Part shown: in pieces, positions 55,672-64,000 of the stretch
How positions within the stretch are numbered: position 1 is the stretch's first letter
Layout of the letters: every line of letters starts with the position of its first letter
Assembly: GCA_003056425.1 (NCBI GenBank)
Contig: PYVY01000003.1
Coordinates: 124,001 to 188,000 of the forward strand
Length of the DNA stretch: 64,000 bases
Reading direction: 5' to 3'
From: Alteromonas indica
Lineage (GTDB): Bacteria > Pseudomonadota > Gammaproteobacteria > Enterobacterales > Alteromonadaceae
The notes under the pieces: generated by a model
Told to the model about the DNA's origin: nothing
Databases searched by the model: none
Seen by the model: the letters and a program-made list of their open reading frames with translations, nothing else
Position numbers and translations under genes: made by a program

Positions 55672-57994
55672 ACTTAGTGAACAACAGCAGGCCGCCACCA
55701 GCGCCAGTCCTTTAGCTAAACCTGCCGCACACGAAAGTGCCAGCCGACAGGTAGCTGGCAGCGCCCGCTATGTCGACGATATGCCGGTACCGGCTGATAC
55801 GTGCTATGGCGCGGTAGGGCAAAGTCGTTGCGCAGCCGGGCGAATAAGAAATATCGATTTAGCGGCAGTGCGAGCGGCCCCCGGCGTGATAGATGTGATA
55901 ACCGCTGAGGACGTACCCGGCCACGTAGATATCGCCCCTGTTTTTGATGGCGATCCGGTATTAGCGCAGCATAATATAAAATTTTTTGGCCAACCGGTAT
56001 TTGCGGTATTAGCTCACACAGTTGAGGAGGCCCGCTATGCTGCTACGTTAGGCAACATTGAAGTAGAGCCCACGCCTGCTCTGCTAAGCATTGCAGCGGC
56101 CCGCGAACTAGATGCCAAGGTCCGGCCCAGCCACCAGATGCAACAAGGCGATTACGCGGCGGTGTATGCTGAGGCTCCCATCAAGTTGGAAGGACAGCTA
56201 AAGGTGGGCGGCCAGGAACATATGTACCTGGAAGGACAGATCTCGCTGGCGTTGCCCGAAGAAGACGGCCGGATGATGATTTATACCTCTAGCCAGCATC
56301 CCAGTGAAGTCCAAAAGTTAGTCGCTGAAGTACTTGGCGTGGGCTTGCACAAGGTGACGGTGGATATGCGTCGCATGGGCGGCGGGTTTGGCGGTAAAGA
56401 AACCCAGGCTGCCCAGTGGGCGTGTCTGGCCGCCCTGCTGGCCCAGCGTAACGGCTGTGCGGTTAAATTCCGCTTAGCCCGAAGCCAGGATATGCAGGTT
56501 ACCGGCAAACGTCATCCGTTTGAAAACAGTTATGCCGTAGGAATAGCCGACAGCGGCAAAATATTGGCCACTCACGTTACGGTAAGTGGCGACTGCGGGC
56601 ATTCGGCGGATTTGTCTGATGCAATTGTCGATAGAGCAATGTTTCATGTCGATAATGGTTATTATCTTGGCGCCAGCCGGGTCACTGGCCATCGTTTTCA
56701 AACGCATTACGTCTCACATACGGCCTACCGGGGCTTCGGTGGCCCGCAAGGCATGATAATGGCTGAAGCGATGATGGATAACATTGCCCGGGCCACCGGC
56801 CAGGATCCACTGACGGTAAGAAAACTCAACTTATACGGCCCCGATACCGGCGATACCACCCCTTATGGAATGCAGGTAGAAGACAACTTATTACCCGAGA
56901 TTATAGCCCGCCTGGAGGACAGTGCAGATTACTGGGCGCGACGTAAGACCATTACTGCCTTTAACCAAACCAGCCCAATCATTAAAAAGGGGCTGGCGCT
57001 GACGCCGGTAAAATTTGGCATCTCGTTTACCGCTAAATACTTAAACCAGGCCGGCGCACTGGTGCATATTTATACCGATGGTACGGTTCAGGTTAATCAC
57101 GGCGGCACAGAAATGGGCCAGGGTCTGCATACCAAAATAGCCCAAATTGCAGCGCATGAGTTTGGCATAGGTTTAGATCAGATTGAGGTTACCGCTACGC
57201 GCACTGATAAAGTACCGAATACCTCCCCTACTGCTGCGTCCAGCGGAACAGATTTAAACGGTAAGGCAGTTCAAAATGCATGTCAGATTATTCGCCAGCG
57301 ACTAATCGACTTTTACGCCACCTCGCTACAACTCCCGGCCACCGATGCGCAGTTCAGCCAGGGCCAGGTAAGCCTGGGCGAACATAGCATCGGCTTTACC
57401 GAACTGGTACAGCAGGCCTATTTGGCGCGGGTGTCGCTGTCCTCCACGGGTTTCTACAAAACCCCGAAAATTTATTATGATCGGGCCAGCGCATCGGGGC
57501 GTCCGTTTTTCTATTTTGCTTATGGCGCGGCCGTAAGTGAGGTTACGCTGGATATCCTCACCGGCGAACATAAAACTACCCGGGTAGATATTCTTCATGA
57601 TGTGGGCACCAGCATTAATCCAGCGATAGATACTGGCCAGATTGAAGGTGCCTTTATCCAGGGTATGGGCTGGTTAACCACCGAAGAGCTACGGTGGGGA
57701 GACGATGGCCGGTTAACCAGTAACAACATGGCCACTTATAAAATACCGGCCATTGGTGACACGCCAGCCATCTTCAATGTCGATCTTTTATACCGGCCTA
57801 ATGCACAAGACAGTATTTATCATTCTAAAGCCGTTGGCGAACCGCCTTTTATGCTGGGCATATCGGTGTGGTGCGCGTTAAAAGATGCGTTGTCGAGCCT
57901 GTCCGGTTATACCCAAGATCCACAGCTTGACACCCCCGCCACTCCAGAGCGTGTGTTAAAAGCGGTATTAGCGGCCCAGGATGCAGGCTTGTGA
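55664..57994 (+). CDS. xdhB: Xanthine dehydrogenase molybdopterin-binding subunit
   Basis: 776 aa catalytic subunit. MoCo-binding signatures GGGFGGKETQAAQWACL, YRGFGGPQGMIMAEAMMD, GGTEMGQGLHTKI and the catalytic glutamate in AVGEPPFMLG near the C-terminus. Oxidises hypoxanthine and xanthine to urate. Cytoplasmic, no Tat signal. Overlaps xdhC by 4 bp. Confidence 0.96.
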   Translation: MRKLSEQQQAATSASPLAKPAAHESASRQVAGSARYVDDMPVPADTCYGAVGQSRCAAGRIRNIDLAAVRAAPGVIDVITAEDVPGHVDIAPVFDGDPVLAQHNIKFFGQPVFAVLAHTVEEARYAATLGNIEVEPTPALLSIAAARELDAKVRPSHQMQQGDYAAVYAEAPIKLEGQLKVGGQEHMYLEGQISLALPEEDGRMMIYTSSQHPSEVQKLVAEVLGVGLHKVTVDMRRMGGGFGGKETQAAQWACLAALLAQRNGCAVKFRLARSQDMQVTGKRHPFENSYAVGIADSGKILATHVTVSGDCGHSADLSDAIVDRAMFHVDNGYYLGASRVTGHRFQTHYVSHTAYRGFGGPQGMIMAEAMMDNIARATGQDPLTVRKLNLYGPDTGDTTPYGMQVEDNLLPEIIARLEDSADYWARRKTITAFNQTSPIIKKGLALTPVKFGISFTAKYLNQAGALVHIYTDGTVQVNHGGTEMGQGLHTKIAQIAAHEFGIGLDQIEVTATRTDKVPNTSPTAASSGTDLNGKAVQNACQIIRQRLIDFYATSLQLPATDAQFSQGQVSLGEHSIGFTELVQQAYLARVSLSSTGFYKTPKIYYDRASASGRPFFYFAYGAAVSEVTLDILTGEHKTTRVDILHDVGTSINPAIDTGQIEGAFIQGMGWLTTEELRWGDDGRLTSNNMATYKIPAIGDTPAIFNVDLLYRPNAQDSIYHSKAVGEPPFMLGISVWCALKDALSSLSGYTQDPQLDTPATPERVLKAVLAAQDAGL

Positions 57995-58830
57995 GAGCCG
58001 CTAGCTGGGTTGAAGCATTAAGCCAGTGTGAACAACGCGGGGAAAGCTATGTACTGCTTACCGTTATCAGTATCGCTGGCTCTACCCCGCGTGAGGCTGG
58101 AGCTAAAATGGTGATAACCGGAGATAGCACCTACGATACTATTGGCGGGGGGCATCTTGAGCATGCTGCTACAGCACAGGCCAGAGCATTACTGGCGAGC
58201 AATCAGCAGTGCCAGCAAATCGAGTCATTCCCGCTGAGTGCGCGCTTAGGCCAATGTTGTGGAGGGGCGGCCAAACTGCTGTTTGAGGTTAGGGTGAATC
58301 ACACCCAGCATATAACCGTATTTGGCGCCGGCCATGTGGCACAGGCGCTGATCCCCGTGTTAGCACAGCTGCCATTGCAAATTAGCTGGATAGACAGCCG
58401 AGCGTCGATGTTTACCAGCCAGCCTTATCCGCCGAACGTTAAAATAATAGTCGATGACGATCCGCCTGGCCTTATCCGCTCCCTACCCGCAGCGAGCTGG
58501 CTGTTAATTTTGACCCATAACCACCAGCTGGACTACGATATTGTGGAAACCGCCCTGCGCCATCATCAGTTTGACTTTGTCGGTATGATTGGGTCTGACA
58601 CTAAAGCCCGCAGATTTACCACCCGATTGGCCAACCGCGGCATTAGCAGGGCACAACAGCGCGCGTTAGTCTCGCCGGTGGGCGATACCCGAATCCCCGG
58701 AAAACGTCCCATTGAGGTCGCTATCTCTATCAGTGCGCAAATTATCTCGCGTTTGCATAGTACGCCGGACGCCGTTACCAAGCACAGTGCGACGGTATCC
58801 GCCAGCAAGGAGGAACAGCATGACACTTGA
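57991..58830 (+). CDS. xdhC: Xanthine dehydrogenase accessory protein XdhC
   Basis: 279 aa, GTG start overlapping the xdhB stop. Inserts sulfurated molybdenum cofactor into XdhB. GSTPREAGAKMVITGD, TIGGGHLEHAA and RLGQCCGGAAKLLFE mark the N-terminal XdhC/CoxI domain; a Rossmann-like domain follows (ITVFGAGHVAQALIPVL). Its end overlaps uraD by 11 bp. Confidence 0.93.
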   Translation: MRAASWVEALSQCEQRGESYVLLTVISIAGSTPREAGAKMVITGDSTYDTIGGGHLEHAATAQARALLASNQQCQQIESFPLSARLGQCCGGAAKLLFEVRVNHTQHITVFGAGHVAQALIPVLAQLPLQISWIDSRASMFTSQPYPPNVKIIVDDDPPGLIRSLPAASWLLILTHNHQLDYDIVETALRHHQFDFVGMIGSDTKARRFTTRLANRGISRAQQRALVSPVGDTRIPGKRPIEVAISISAQIISRLHSTPDAVTKHSATVSASKEEQHDT

Positions 58831-59350
58831 ACAGCTAAATCAATTATCAGTACCCGGTGCCAGACAATGGTTCAGCCGTTGTTGCGCGGCTGCCAGTTGG
58901 ATCAACATGATGGTGGAAAGCCGGCCCTTTACCAGCCGCGAGCAGTTACACGAGTATGCGCAGCTACACTGGCACAAAATGCAAACCAGTGATCTGCTCG
59001 AAGCCTTCGCCGCGCATCCCATGATTGGCGATATTGATAGCCTGCGGGCGAGGTTTGCCAATACTAAAACATTAGCTGCTAACGAGCAGGACGGCGCCCG
59101 TCAGGCTAGCGACGAAACCTTGATTGAGCTTAAGCAGCTTAATCAGCAATATCTGAAAAAACATGGTTTTATTTTTATTATTTGTGCCACCGGGTTGTCG
59201 GCGCAGGCCATGTTAGATGAGTTGCGGTTGCGGCTTCATAACGACACCGCGACCGAACAAGCTAATGCGGCAGACCATCAGCTACAGATTACCCAGCTGC
59301 GACTGGACAAAGGGCTAAGCACCCCTTCTGACTTACAGGATCTACCATGA
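58820..59350 (+). CDS. uraD: OHCU decarboxylase UraD
   Basis: 176 aa from the ATG at 58820 (AAGGAGG before it). Decarboxylates 2-oxo-4-hydroxy-4-carboxy-5-ureidoimidazoline to S-allantoin. AAASWINMMVESRPF, FAAHPMIGD (the catalytic His) and KKHGFIFIICATGLSAQAML are the family marks. Overlaps uraH by 4 bp. Confidence 0.94.
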   Translation: MTLEQLNQLSVPGARQWFSRCCAAASWINMMVESRPFTSREQLHEYAQLHWHKMQTSDLLEAFAAHPMIGDIDSLRARFANTKTLAANEQDGARQASDETLIELKQLNQQYLKKHGFIFIICATGLSAQAMLDELRLRLHNDTATEQANAADHQLQITQLRLDKGLSTPSDLQDLP

Positions 59351-59670
59351 ATACACTATCCAGCCACGTGCTTGATACCACGTTAGGAAAACCAGTAGCA
59401 GGATTGCCGCTGACCCTTTACACTCCGGCCGGCACTACCGTGACATCGGTGACCGATGCCGATGGCCGCTGCCGCGACTGGCAGGATACCGTGTTCACCG
59501 CCGGCGAATATCGTTTGCGGTTTGCGTGCGAGGCCTATTTGCGTAGTACGCACGGTGAGACATTTTACCCTTTTATAGATATCTCATTTATTTTGGGTGA
59601 TCAGGACAGCCATTTTCATGTACCGCTGCTGATCTCCCCTTTTGGTTTTAGTAGTTACCGAGGCAGTTAG
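59347..59670 (+). CDS. uraH: 5-hydroxyisourate hydrolase UraH
   Basis: 107 aa, transthyretin-like. Active-site residues in LSSHVLDTTLGKPVAGLPL, GRCRDW and the C-terminal YRGS tetrapeptide. Hydrolyses HIU to OHCU. Homotetramer by family. Its stop shares one base with the guaD start. Confidence 0.96.
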   Translation: MNTLSSHVLDTTLGKPVAGLPLTLYTPAGTTVTSVTDADGRCRDWQDTVFTAGEYRLRFACEAYLRSTHGETFYPFIDISFILGDQDSHFHVPLLISPFGFSSYRGS

Positions 59671-60977
59671 TGACCACCCAATATTTATTTCGAGCCCGTA
59701 TTGTACATTTTCCCCAGGCCTGTGCTATTCCAAGCGAAAGCGTGGAATGTTTTGACGATGGCGCCATGGTGGTGCAGGGCAATACCATAGTTGCACTGGG
59801 CGACTATTCGACTATCGCCCCGCGCTATCCGCAAGCGCAGATCAAGAACCATCGCGGGCGCTGGATTGTGCCTGGTTTTATTGATAGCCATTTACATTAC
59901 CCGCAAACAGAGATGATTGCCTGTTATGGTAAACAGCTATTGCACTGGCTTGAAAGCTACACCTTTCCAACCGAAGATAAATTTAAAGATCCCGCCTATT
60001 CGGCAAAAATCAGTGCACTGTTTTTACAGCAACTGTTAAAAAATGGGACCACTACCGGGCTGGTGTTTGGCACGGTTCACCCAAGTGCTACCGATACCCT
60101 GTTTACGGCCGCCAGCGAGCTTAATATGGCCCTAATCGCAGGCAAGGTATGTATGGATCGCAATTGCCCGCCTTACTTGCAAGATAGCGCCAGTCGGGCG
60201 CAGCGCGAGTCGGCCGATTTGATTGATAAATGGCATAACAATGGACGTAACCGGTATGCCTTAACGCCCCGTTTTGCCCCTACCAGCACAGAACAGCAGA
60301 TGGCCGCACTGGGCGAATTGGCGGTACAGTATCAGGATGTTTTTATTCAAACACATTTATCTGAAAATACAGATGAAATTGAATGGGTTAAGTCATTGTA
60401 CCCGCAGTGTGACGGCTATCTGGATGTGTATGATAAATACCATATGGTGCGCCAACGTTCTGTATTTGGCCACTGTATCCACCTGACCGACAACGAGTGG
60501 CAGAGAATGGGTGACAGTGGCGCAACGGCGGCATTCTGCCCTACATCGAATCTGTTTTTAGGCAGTGGGCTGTTTAATTTTGCCAAGGCTAGGGATAACC
60601 ACGTGCATGTAGCACTGGCCACTGACGTAGGTGCCGGTACCACATTTAATATGCTTAAAACCTATGGTGAAGGCTACAAAATATCGCAACTCAGGCATGA
60701 CCCTTTGTCGGCGTTGGCGGGTTTATACATGATGACCCAGGGCCCGGCGGTAGCTTATGGTTTGGATCATGAAATTGGCAATTTGAACCCCGGCAGCCAT
60801 GCTGACTTTGTGGTGCTGCAACCGGAATTCGATGAGCTCACCTCATTACGATTAACGCACCCGCATAGCGCGCAAGATATGCTGTTTGCACTAAGCATGC
60901 TAGGCGATGATCGGGCCATCTATCAAACCTGGATAGCCGGGGTATGTCAGTACAGGCAACATAAGGAAGTTGAATAA
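59670..60977 (+). CDS. guaD: Guanine deaminase
   Basis: 435 aa, amidohydrolase fold, GTG start. Zinc site and catalytic residues: GFIDSHLHYPQTEMIACYGKQ is read as HxH plus family mark, then FIQTHLSENTDEI, FGHCIHLTDNEW and ALATDVGAGT. Converts guanine to xanthine for XdhAB. Its stop and the puuD start overlap by one base (TAATG). Confidence 0.94.
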   Translation: MTTQYLFRARIVHFPQACAIPSESVECFDDGAMVVQGNTIVALGDYSTIAPRYPQAQIKNHRGRWIVPGFIDSHLHYPQTEMIACYGKQLLHWLESYTFPTEDKFKDPAYSAKISALFLQQLLKNGTTTGLVFGTVHPSATDTLFTAASELNMALIAGKVCMDRNCPPYLQDSASRAQRESADLIDKWHNNGRNRYALTPRFAPTSTEQQMAALGELAVQYQDVFIQTHLSENTDEIEWVKSLYPQCDGYLDVYDKYHMVRQRSVFGHCIHLTDNEWQRMGDSGATAAFCPTSNLFLGSGLFNFAKARDNHVHVALATDVGAGTTFNMLKTYGEGYKISQLRHDPLSALAGLYMMTQGPAVAYGLDHEIGNLNPGSHADFVVLQPEFDELTSLRLTHPHSAQDMLFALSMLGDDRAIYQTWIAGVCQYRQHKEVE

Positions 60978-62197
60978 TGCTATGGTTAGACTGGGCGTCG
61001 CTATTGGTTCGCTGGTTTCACGTAGTGGCGGGGATTGCCTGGATTGGCGCCTCTTTTTACTTTATCTGGCTAGATAACAGTTTACGTGAACCCCCGGAAG
61101 CAAAGAAAAAACAGGGAATTAAGGGCGATTTATGGGCCATCCACGGTGGCGGCTTTTATGAAGTCGCCAAATACGCTTACGGGCCAGCCGCCATGCCTAC
61201 TACCTTACATTGGTTTAAGTGGGAAGCGTATACCACCTGGTTAAGCGGCTTTGCGCTGTTGATTATTGTTTACTATTTCGGCGCTTCAGCTTATTTGATT
61301 GACCCCGCCGTACAACATTGGTCACCGGCTACAGCGATAGGCCTTGGCCTGGCCTTAATTTTTGGGGGGCTGGCCCTCTATGAAGCGGCGTGTCGCAGCC
61401 CATTGGCAAAATCGCCCAAAGCGTTCGCGCTCTTTCTGGTTAGCTTAATTTGTGTGGCCAGCTATCTGGCTAGTCAGTGGTTTAGCGGGCGCGGCGCATA
61501 CATCCATGTAGGCGCGCTGATTGGTACCATTATGGTGGCCAATGTCTTTTTGAACATCATGCCCAACCAGCGTAAAATGGTCAAAGCCGTGGCGGCTAAG
61601 GCGGCCATTGACCCCGCATGGGGCGCCGGCGCCAAACTTCGTTCGGTGCATAATAACTACCTTACCTTGCCGGTGGTATTTATTATGATAAGCAATCATT
61701 ACCCCATGACGTACCAGCATCCACAGAATTATCTTGTGCTTATTCTAATGATGGCAACCGCGGCGTGGCTAAGGCATTTCTTTAACTTAAAACATTTAGG
61801 TATTGTTCGCCCCTCTATTTTAGTCAGTGCTAGTGCCGCGATGTTAGCTATTATGGTGTGGGTCTCGTGGCCCGCTTTGCCTTCACAAAGCCACCTTCCA
61901 GCCGGTGCTAGCAGCAATACCCACCCCGAATCAAAGCAAATGTCACCGGTCACTCAGGCCGCGGTAACCTCGTTAATTAATAAACATTGCGTAAGCTGTC
62001 ATTCCGCCTCTGCAACGGACGACGTATTTAAGGTCGCTCCGTTAGGCGTGGTGTTTGATACCTGGCAGGATATCGAACGCTACGCGCCGCAAATTCACCG
62101 GCGGGTTGCAGTCACCAAAGATATGCCTTTTATGAATAAAACAGAGATGACCGAAACAGAAAGACAGCAGATAGCAAAATGGTTTAACGCCCGGTAA
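60977..62197 (+). CDS. puuD: Urate hydroxylase PuuD (membrane, cytochrome c fused)
   Basis: 406 aa. Eight or so membrane helices in the first 310 residues (RWFHVVAGIAWIGASFYFIW at the N-terminus, HGGGFYEVAKY), followed by a periplasmic cytochrome c domain with heme motif CVSCH (C338, C341, H342). Oxidises urate to 5-hydroxyisourate with electrons going to the respiratory chain instead of to O2/H2O2. Last gene of the operon, before a strong terminator. Confidence 0.95.
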   Translation: MLWLDWASLLVRWFHVVAGIAWIGASFYFIWLDNSLREPPEAKKKQGIKGDLWAIHGGGFYEVAKYAYGPAAMPTTLHWFKWEAYTTWLSGFALLIIVYYFGASAYLIDPAVQHWSPATAIGLGLALIFGGLALYEAACRSPLAKSPKAFALFLVSLICVASYLASQWFSGRGAYIHVGALIGTIMVANVFLNIMPNQRKMVKAVAAKAAIDPAWGAGAKLRSVHNNYLTLPVVFIMISNHYPMTYQHPQNYLVLILMMATAAWLRHFFNLKHLGIVRPSILVSASAAMLAIMVWVSWPALPSQSHLPAGASSNTHPESKQMSPVTQAAVTSLINKHCVSCHSASATDDVFKVAPLGVVFDTWQDIERYAPQIHRRVAVTKDMPFMNKTEMTETERQQIAKWFNAR

Positions 62198-62240
62198 TGC
62201 CAAACGCGAGACCACACGTACCAGCTAATGTTACCTGAAG

Positions 62241-62267
62241 AAAAAAGCACCGCCGGTGCTTTTTTTT
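62241..62267 (+). terminator. Rho-independent terminator after puuD
   Basis: AAAAAAGCACC / GGTGCTTTTTT stem with loop GCC and further Ts, 44 bp after the puuD stop. Ends the xdh-puuD operon. Confidence 0.92.
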
Positions 62268-62556
62268 CGTATTGCTGCTCATTATATACAGCGCAGGTAT
62301 TGAATAAATCAGGGTGGGTGGCCCTGCCTGCTGTTCATCAGTGCCGCCACCACACCTTTTATTCATCCTTTCCTTCATCAGCTCCTATGACGACCAATGG
62401 TCGTTTCAGGCCATTCCCGGATTTTAAGAATAACCCCTGTGTAGCAATAAAAAGTAGGCGGAGTCTGTTAAGGGTGGTGTTGCAGATACACTGTTCATCT
62501 TGGGGCCAATAACAACAAAGACGTGTATTGCCTTTCAGCCACCGGACACTATCCGC

Positions 62557-62700
62557 ATGACTCAAAAAATAATATTGACCAAAGAGCATGAACGCAAAAA
62601 GTTACGGCGCGCTGATGGATACTTTTATTCTCACGATCTTACTCACGCTAAAGCCACTTTTAAACAGAAACTGTTACGGAATTTTGAGGAGCATTCTTAA
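62557..62700 (+). CDS. Small basic ORF, 47 aa, uncertain
   Basis: ATG at 62557, no good SD. MTQKIILTKEHERKKLRRAD then GYFYSHDLTHAKATFKQKLL: highly basic with a Tyr/His-rich centre. Not recognised. It stands alone in a 890-bp gap after the puuD terminator; could be a short real gene or chance. Confidence 0.3.
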   Translation: MTQKIILTKEHERKKLRRADGYFYSHDLTHAKATFKQKLLRNFEEHS

Positions 62701-62973
62701 ACCTGGTTTGCAGTAAATGAAGAAAAGAGTCACTCTTATTCGTCTGACGGATAGAGCGCTGCTCGCTTCCTCTGAACTAACACAAACTTAAATTGAGTTT
62801 ATGTAACGATAAGACTAGGGCGTAGGTTGAAAAATCATGTTTTCAGCATCTCAGAACGCCTTGGTGTTTGAAAGAAGTCGATACGGCGACGAATCTTATG
62901 ACGTGGGCGGGCACGGCCCCCAGCATGTTGGACATTTGGCCTACCTTAGGGAAACTACGTGTCTTTTCTGCGC

Positions 62974-63042
62974 TCATTCTTTAGCGCGATGAAAAACCTT
63001 TCTCAAAATGATTTGCTTCTCAGATAGGCCGTAACGAACCAT
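62974..63042 (-). pseudogene. Possible N-terminal remnant of an IS5-like transposase
   Basis: A 22-codon ORF starting MVRYGLSEKQ, similar to the start of many IS5-group transposase first frames (RYGL-S/T-x-x-Q). The frame stops quickly and no inverted repeats or rest of a transposase follow. Surrounding sequence (62701-63089) otherwise holds nothing recognisable. Low certainty. Confidence 0.25.
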
Positions 63043-63089
63043 AGTGTCTCAAAATACAGTTCAGCCGATCATGTCACGTGAGCATAAAT

Positions 63090-64000
63090 CTAGCGACCAT
63101 CACCATTATTGCGTGTGATCGGAGTGACCTTGAGAGGGGATAGCTCAAATAAGCGCAGTTCCGTGTTTCCACCAATTGACTCAACCGATAGGTCATTTAT
63201 ACCGGGGACGCCGAATACGAGATTTGAAAGTACAACCTCGCCGTTATTCACAAAAACCTCGATGGAGGCTGTATCAACAATGATGTCCAGTGTAACAACA
63301 CCTTCGCGCGCCAGTGCCGGTGACTTTCGAACCTCGCGGTAAACCTCGGGCATCGCGTCGGCTATAGCATCCCTATCCCGCCTGACGAAAACAGTATCAT
63401 TCGCAAAGTTGTATCCCACAATAGCAAAGTGTTCATTGCTTTCCTTGAGCCGGAAGTGGACCTCCCTGGCATCTGAGGCAGCGTCAAGCTCAATCCGGAG
63501 TCGGTAGGCATCGGATGTCGGCTGCGGGAGTGTCATCTTCGATGCTTCCGTCAGCTGAACGTTGGCACGGACCACTGCATCACCCTCAAGCTTATCGAAC
63601 GCGTTGACGGGCTGCGAGACAAGCTGCGGCTTGCCGTCGATTGACCGCAACCCGATGCGCCGTACGATCGAGTTGGCCCCCCCATGCCAGTCATCGGTAG
63701 GCAACTTGGTGGCGTAGGCCCAGTTATTGAGCCAGCCTATCGCGTAGCGGGAAGCGAGGCGTTCGGCGGCATTGTGGCGCGGGTCGTCCCATGTCACCGC
63801 GGCATAAAAATCAGCGCCGGCGTCGAGCCATTGAGGTTCGTCACGATCCGCGGTGAAGCGCTCGCCGTCCCAGTCTCCTATCCAGTACAAAGTTCCCGTG
63901 GTCATCCCTGTGTTGAAGCCGTTCGCGCCCGTTGCCAGCACCCATCGTGTTGTTGCAGGGTCACCGTCGACCGACATTCGGAACAGGTCAGGACACTCCA
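63090..64000 (-). CDS. GH32 fructan hydrolase (levanase/invertase type), N-terminus beyond window
   Basis: The visible 303 codons read on without stop to the right edge. The first visible residues ECPDLFR hold the GH32 general acid-base Glu; RYAIGWLNNWAYATKLPTD and the C-terminal beta-sandwich (VTLDIIVDTASIEVFVNNGEV, FELSPLKV) follow. Hydrolyses beta-fructosides. By eye it is richer in G/C at third positions than the other genes here, suggesting a different origin. The 5' part, including the nucleophile Asp, lies outside. Confidence 0.88.
   Translation of the reverse strand, partial: ECPDLFRMSVDGDPATTRWVLATGANGFNTGMTTGTLYWIGDWDGERFTADRDEPQWLDAGADFYAAVTWDDPRHNAAERLASRYAIGWLNNWAYATKLPTDDWHGGANSIVRRIGLRSIDGKPQLVSQPVNAFDKLEGDAVVRANVQLTEASKMTLPQPTSDAYRLRIELDAASDAREVHFRLKESNEHFAIVGYNFANDTVFVRRDRDAIADAMPEVYREVRKSPALAREGVVTLDIIVDTASIEVFVNNGEVVLSNLVFGVPGINDLSVESIGGNTELRLFELSPLKVTPITRNNGDGR

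Overview
The window looks like chromosomal DNA of a marine-type gammaproteobacterium, most likely Alteromonadales (Alteromonadaceae-like). This is inferred from the thrS-infC-rpmI-rplT / pheST-ihfA arrangement, the E. coli-like lengths of the housekeeping proteins, a large TonB-dependent receptor, and a RutR protein close to the enterobacterial one. No rRNA, tRNA, CRISPR array or complete insertion sequence was seen.

Left third (1-24 kb). A truncated DASS/SLC13 transporter overlaps nagZ. A penicillin-acylase-family enzyme and ybaK run divergently from them. A BigR-type sulfide/persulfide island follows: rhodanese and TauE/SafE on one side, and MBL persulfide dioxygenase-like, two YeeE/YedE membrane proteins and bigR on the other, around a perfect 21-bp palindrome. 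Next come divergent arsH/arsC with ArsR-like operators but no local arsR. The translation block thrS-infC(ATT start)-rpmI-rplT and pheS-pheT-ihfA is followed by a fructosamine kinase, a pteridine-reductase-like SDR, a DUF3080 lipoprotein, an MscS channel and a CPBP protein.

Middle (24-40 kb). An RpiR-family regulator and a DUF924 protein precede an operon for the lower part of purine degradation by the transamination (oxalurate) branch: amidase, HpxW-like oxamate amidohydrolase, TauE/SafE permease, ureidoglycine-glyoxylate aminotransferase, allantoate amidohydrolase, small cupin. Then comes an apparent envelope purine-nucleoside utilisation set: exported adenosine deaminase, NCS2 permease, TonB-dependent receptor and a secreted purine nucleoside permease (NUP) family protein.

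Right third (40-64 kb). A DUF421 protein is followed by a 47-residue small protein heading five overlapping glycosyltransferase genes, then a GntA-like/DUF1989 pair behind a long structured leader. Intracellular adenosine deaminase, an AzgA-type purine permease, tpx and a small lipoprotein come next. Then puuE and rutR face a tightly coupled operon xdhA-xdhB-xdhC-uraD-uraH-guaD-puuD. The right edge holds a GH32 fragment of different base composition.

Together the window encodes a nearly complete path: nucleoside capture, deamination, hypoxanthine/guanine to xanthine and urate (GuaD, Xdh), urate to allantoin (PuuD, UraH, UraD), allantoate (PuuE), ureidoglycine (allantoate amidohydrolase), oxalurate (aminotransferase) and oxamate/oxalate (amidase, HpxW-like). 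Near-consensus RutR operators (TTGACCA-N2-TGGTCAA) lie before the exported deaminase, the TonB receptor, the AzgA permease and xdhA. This ties the dispersed units into one regulon and is the main finding here.
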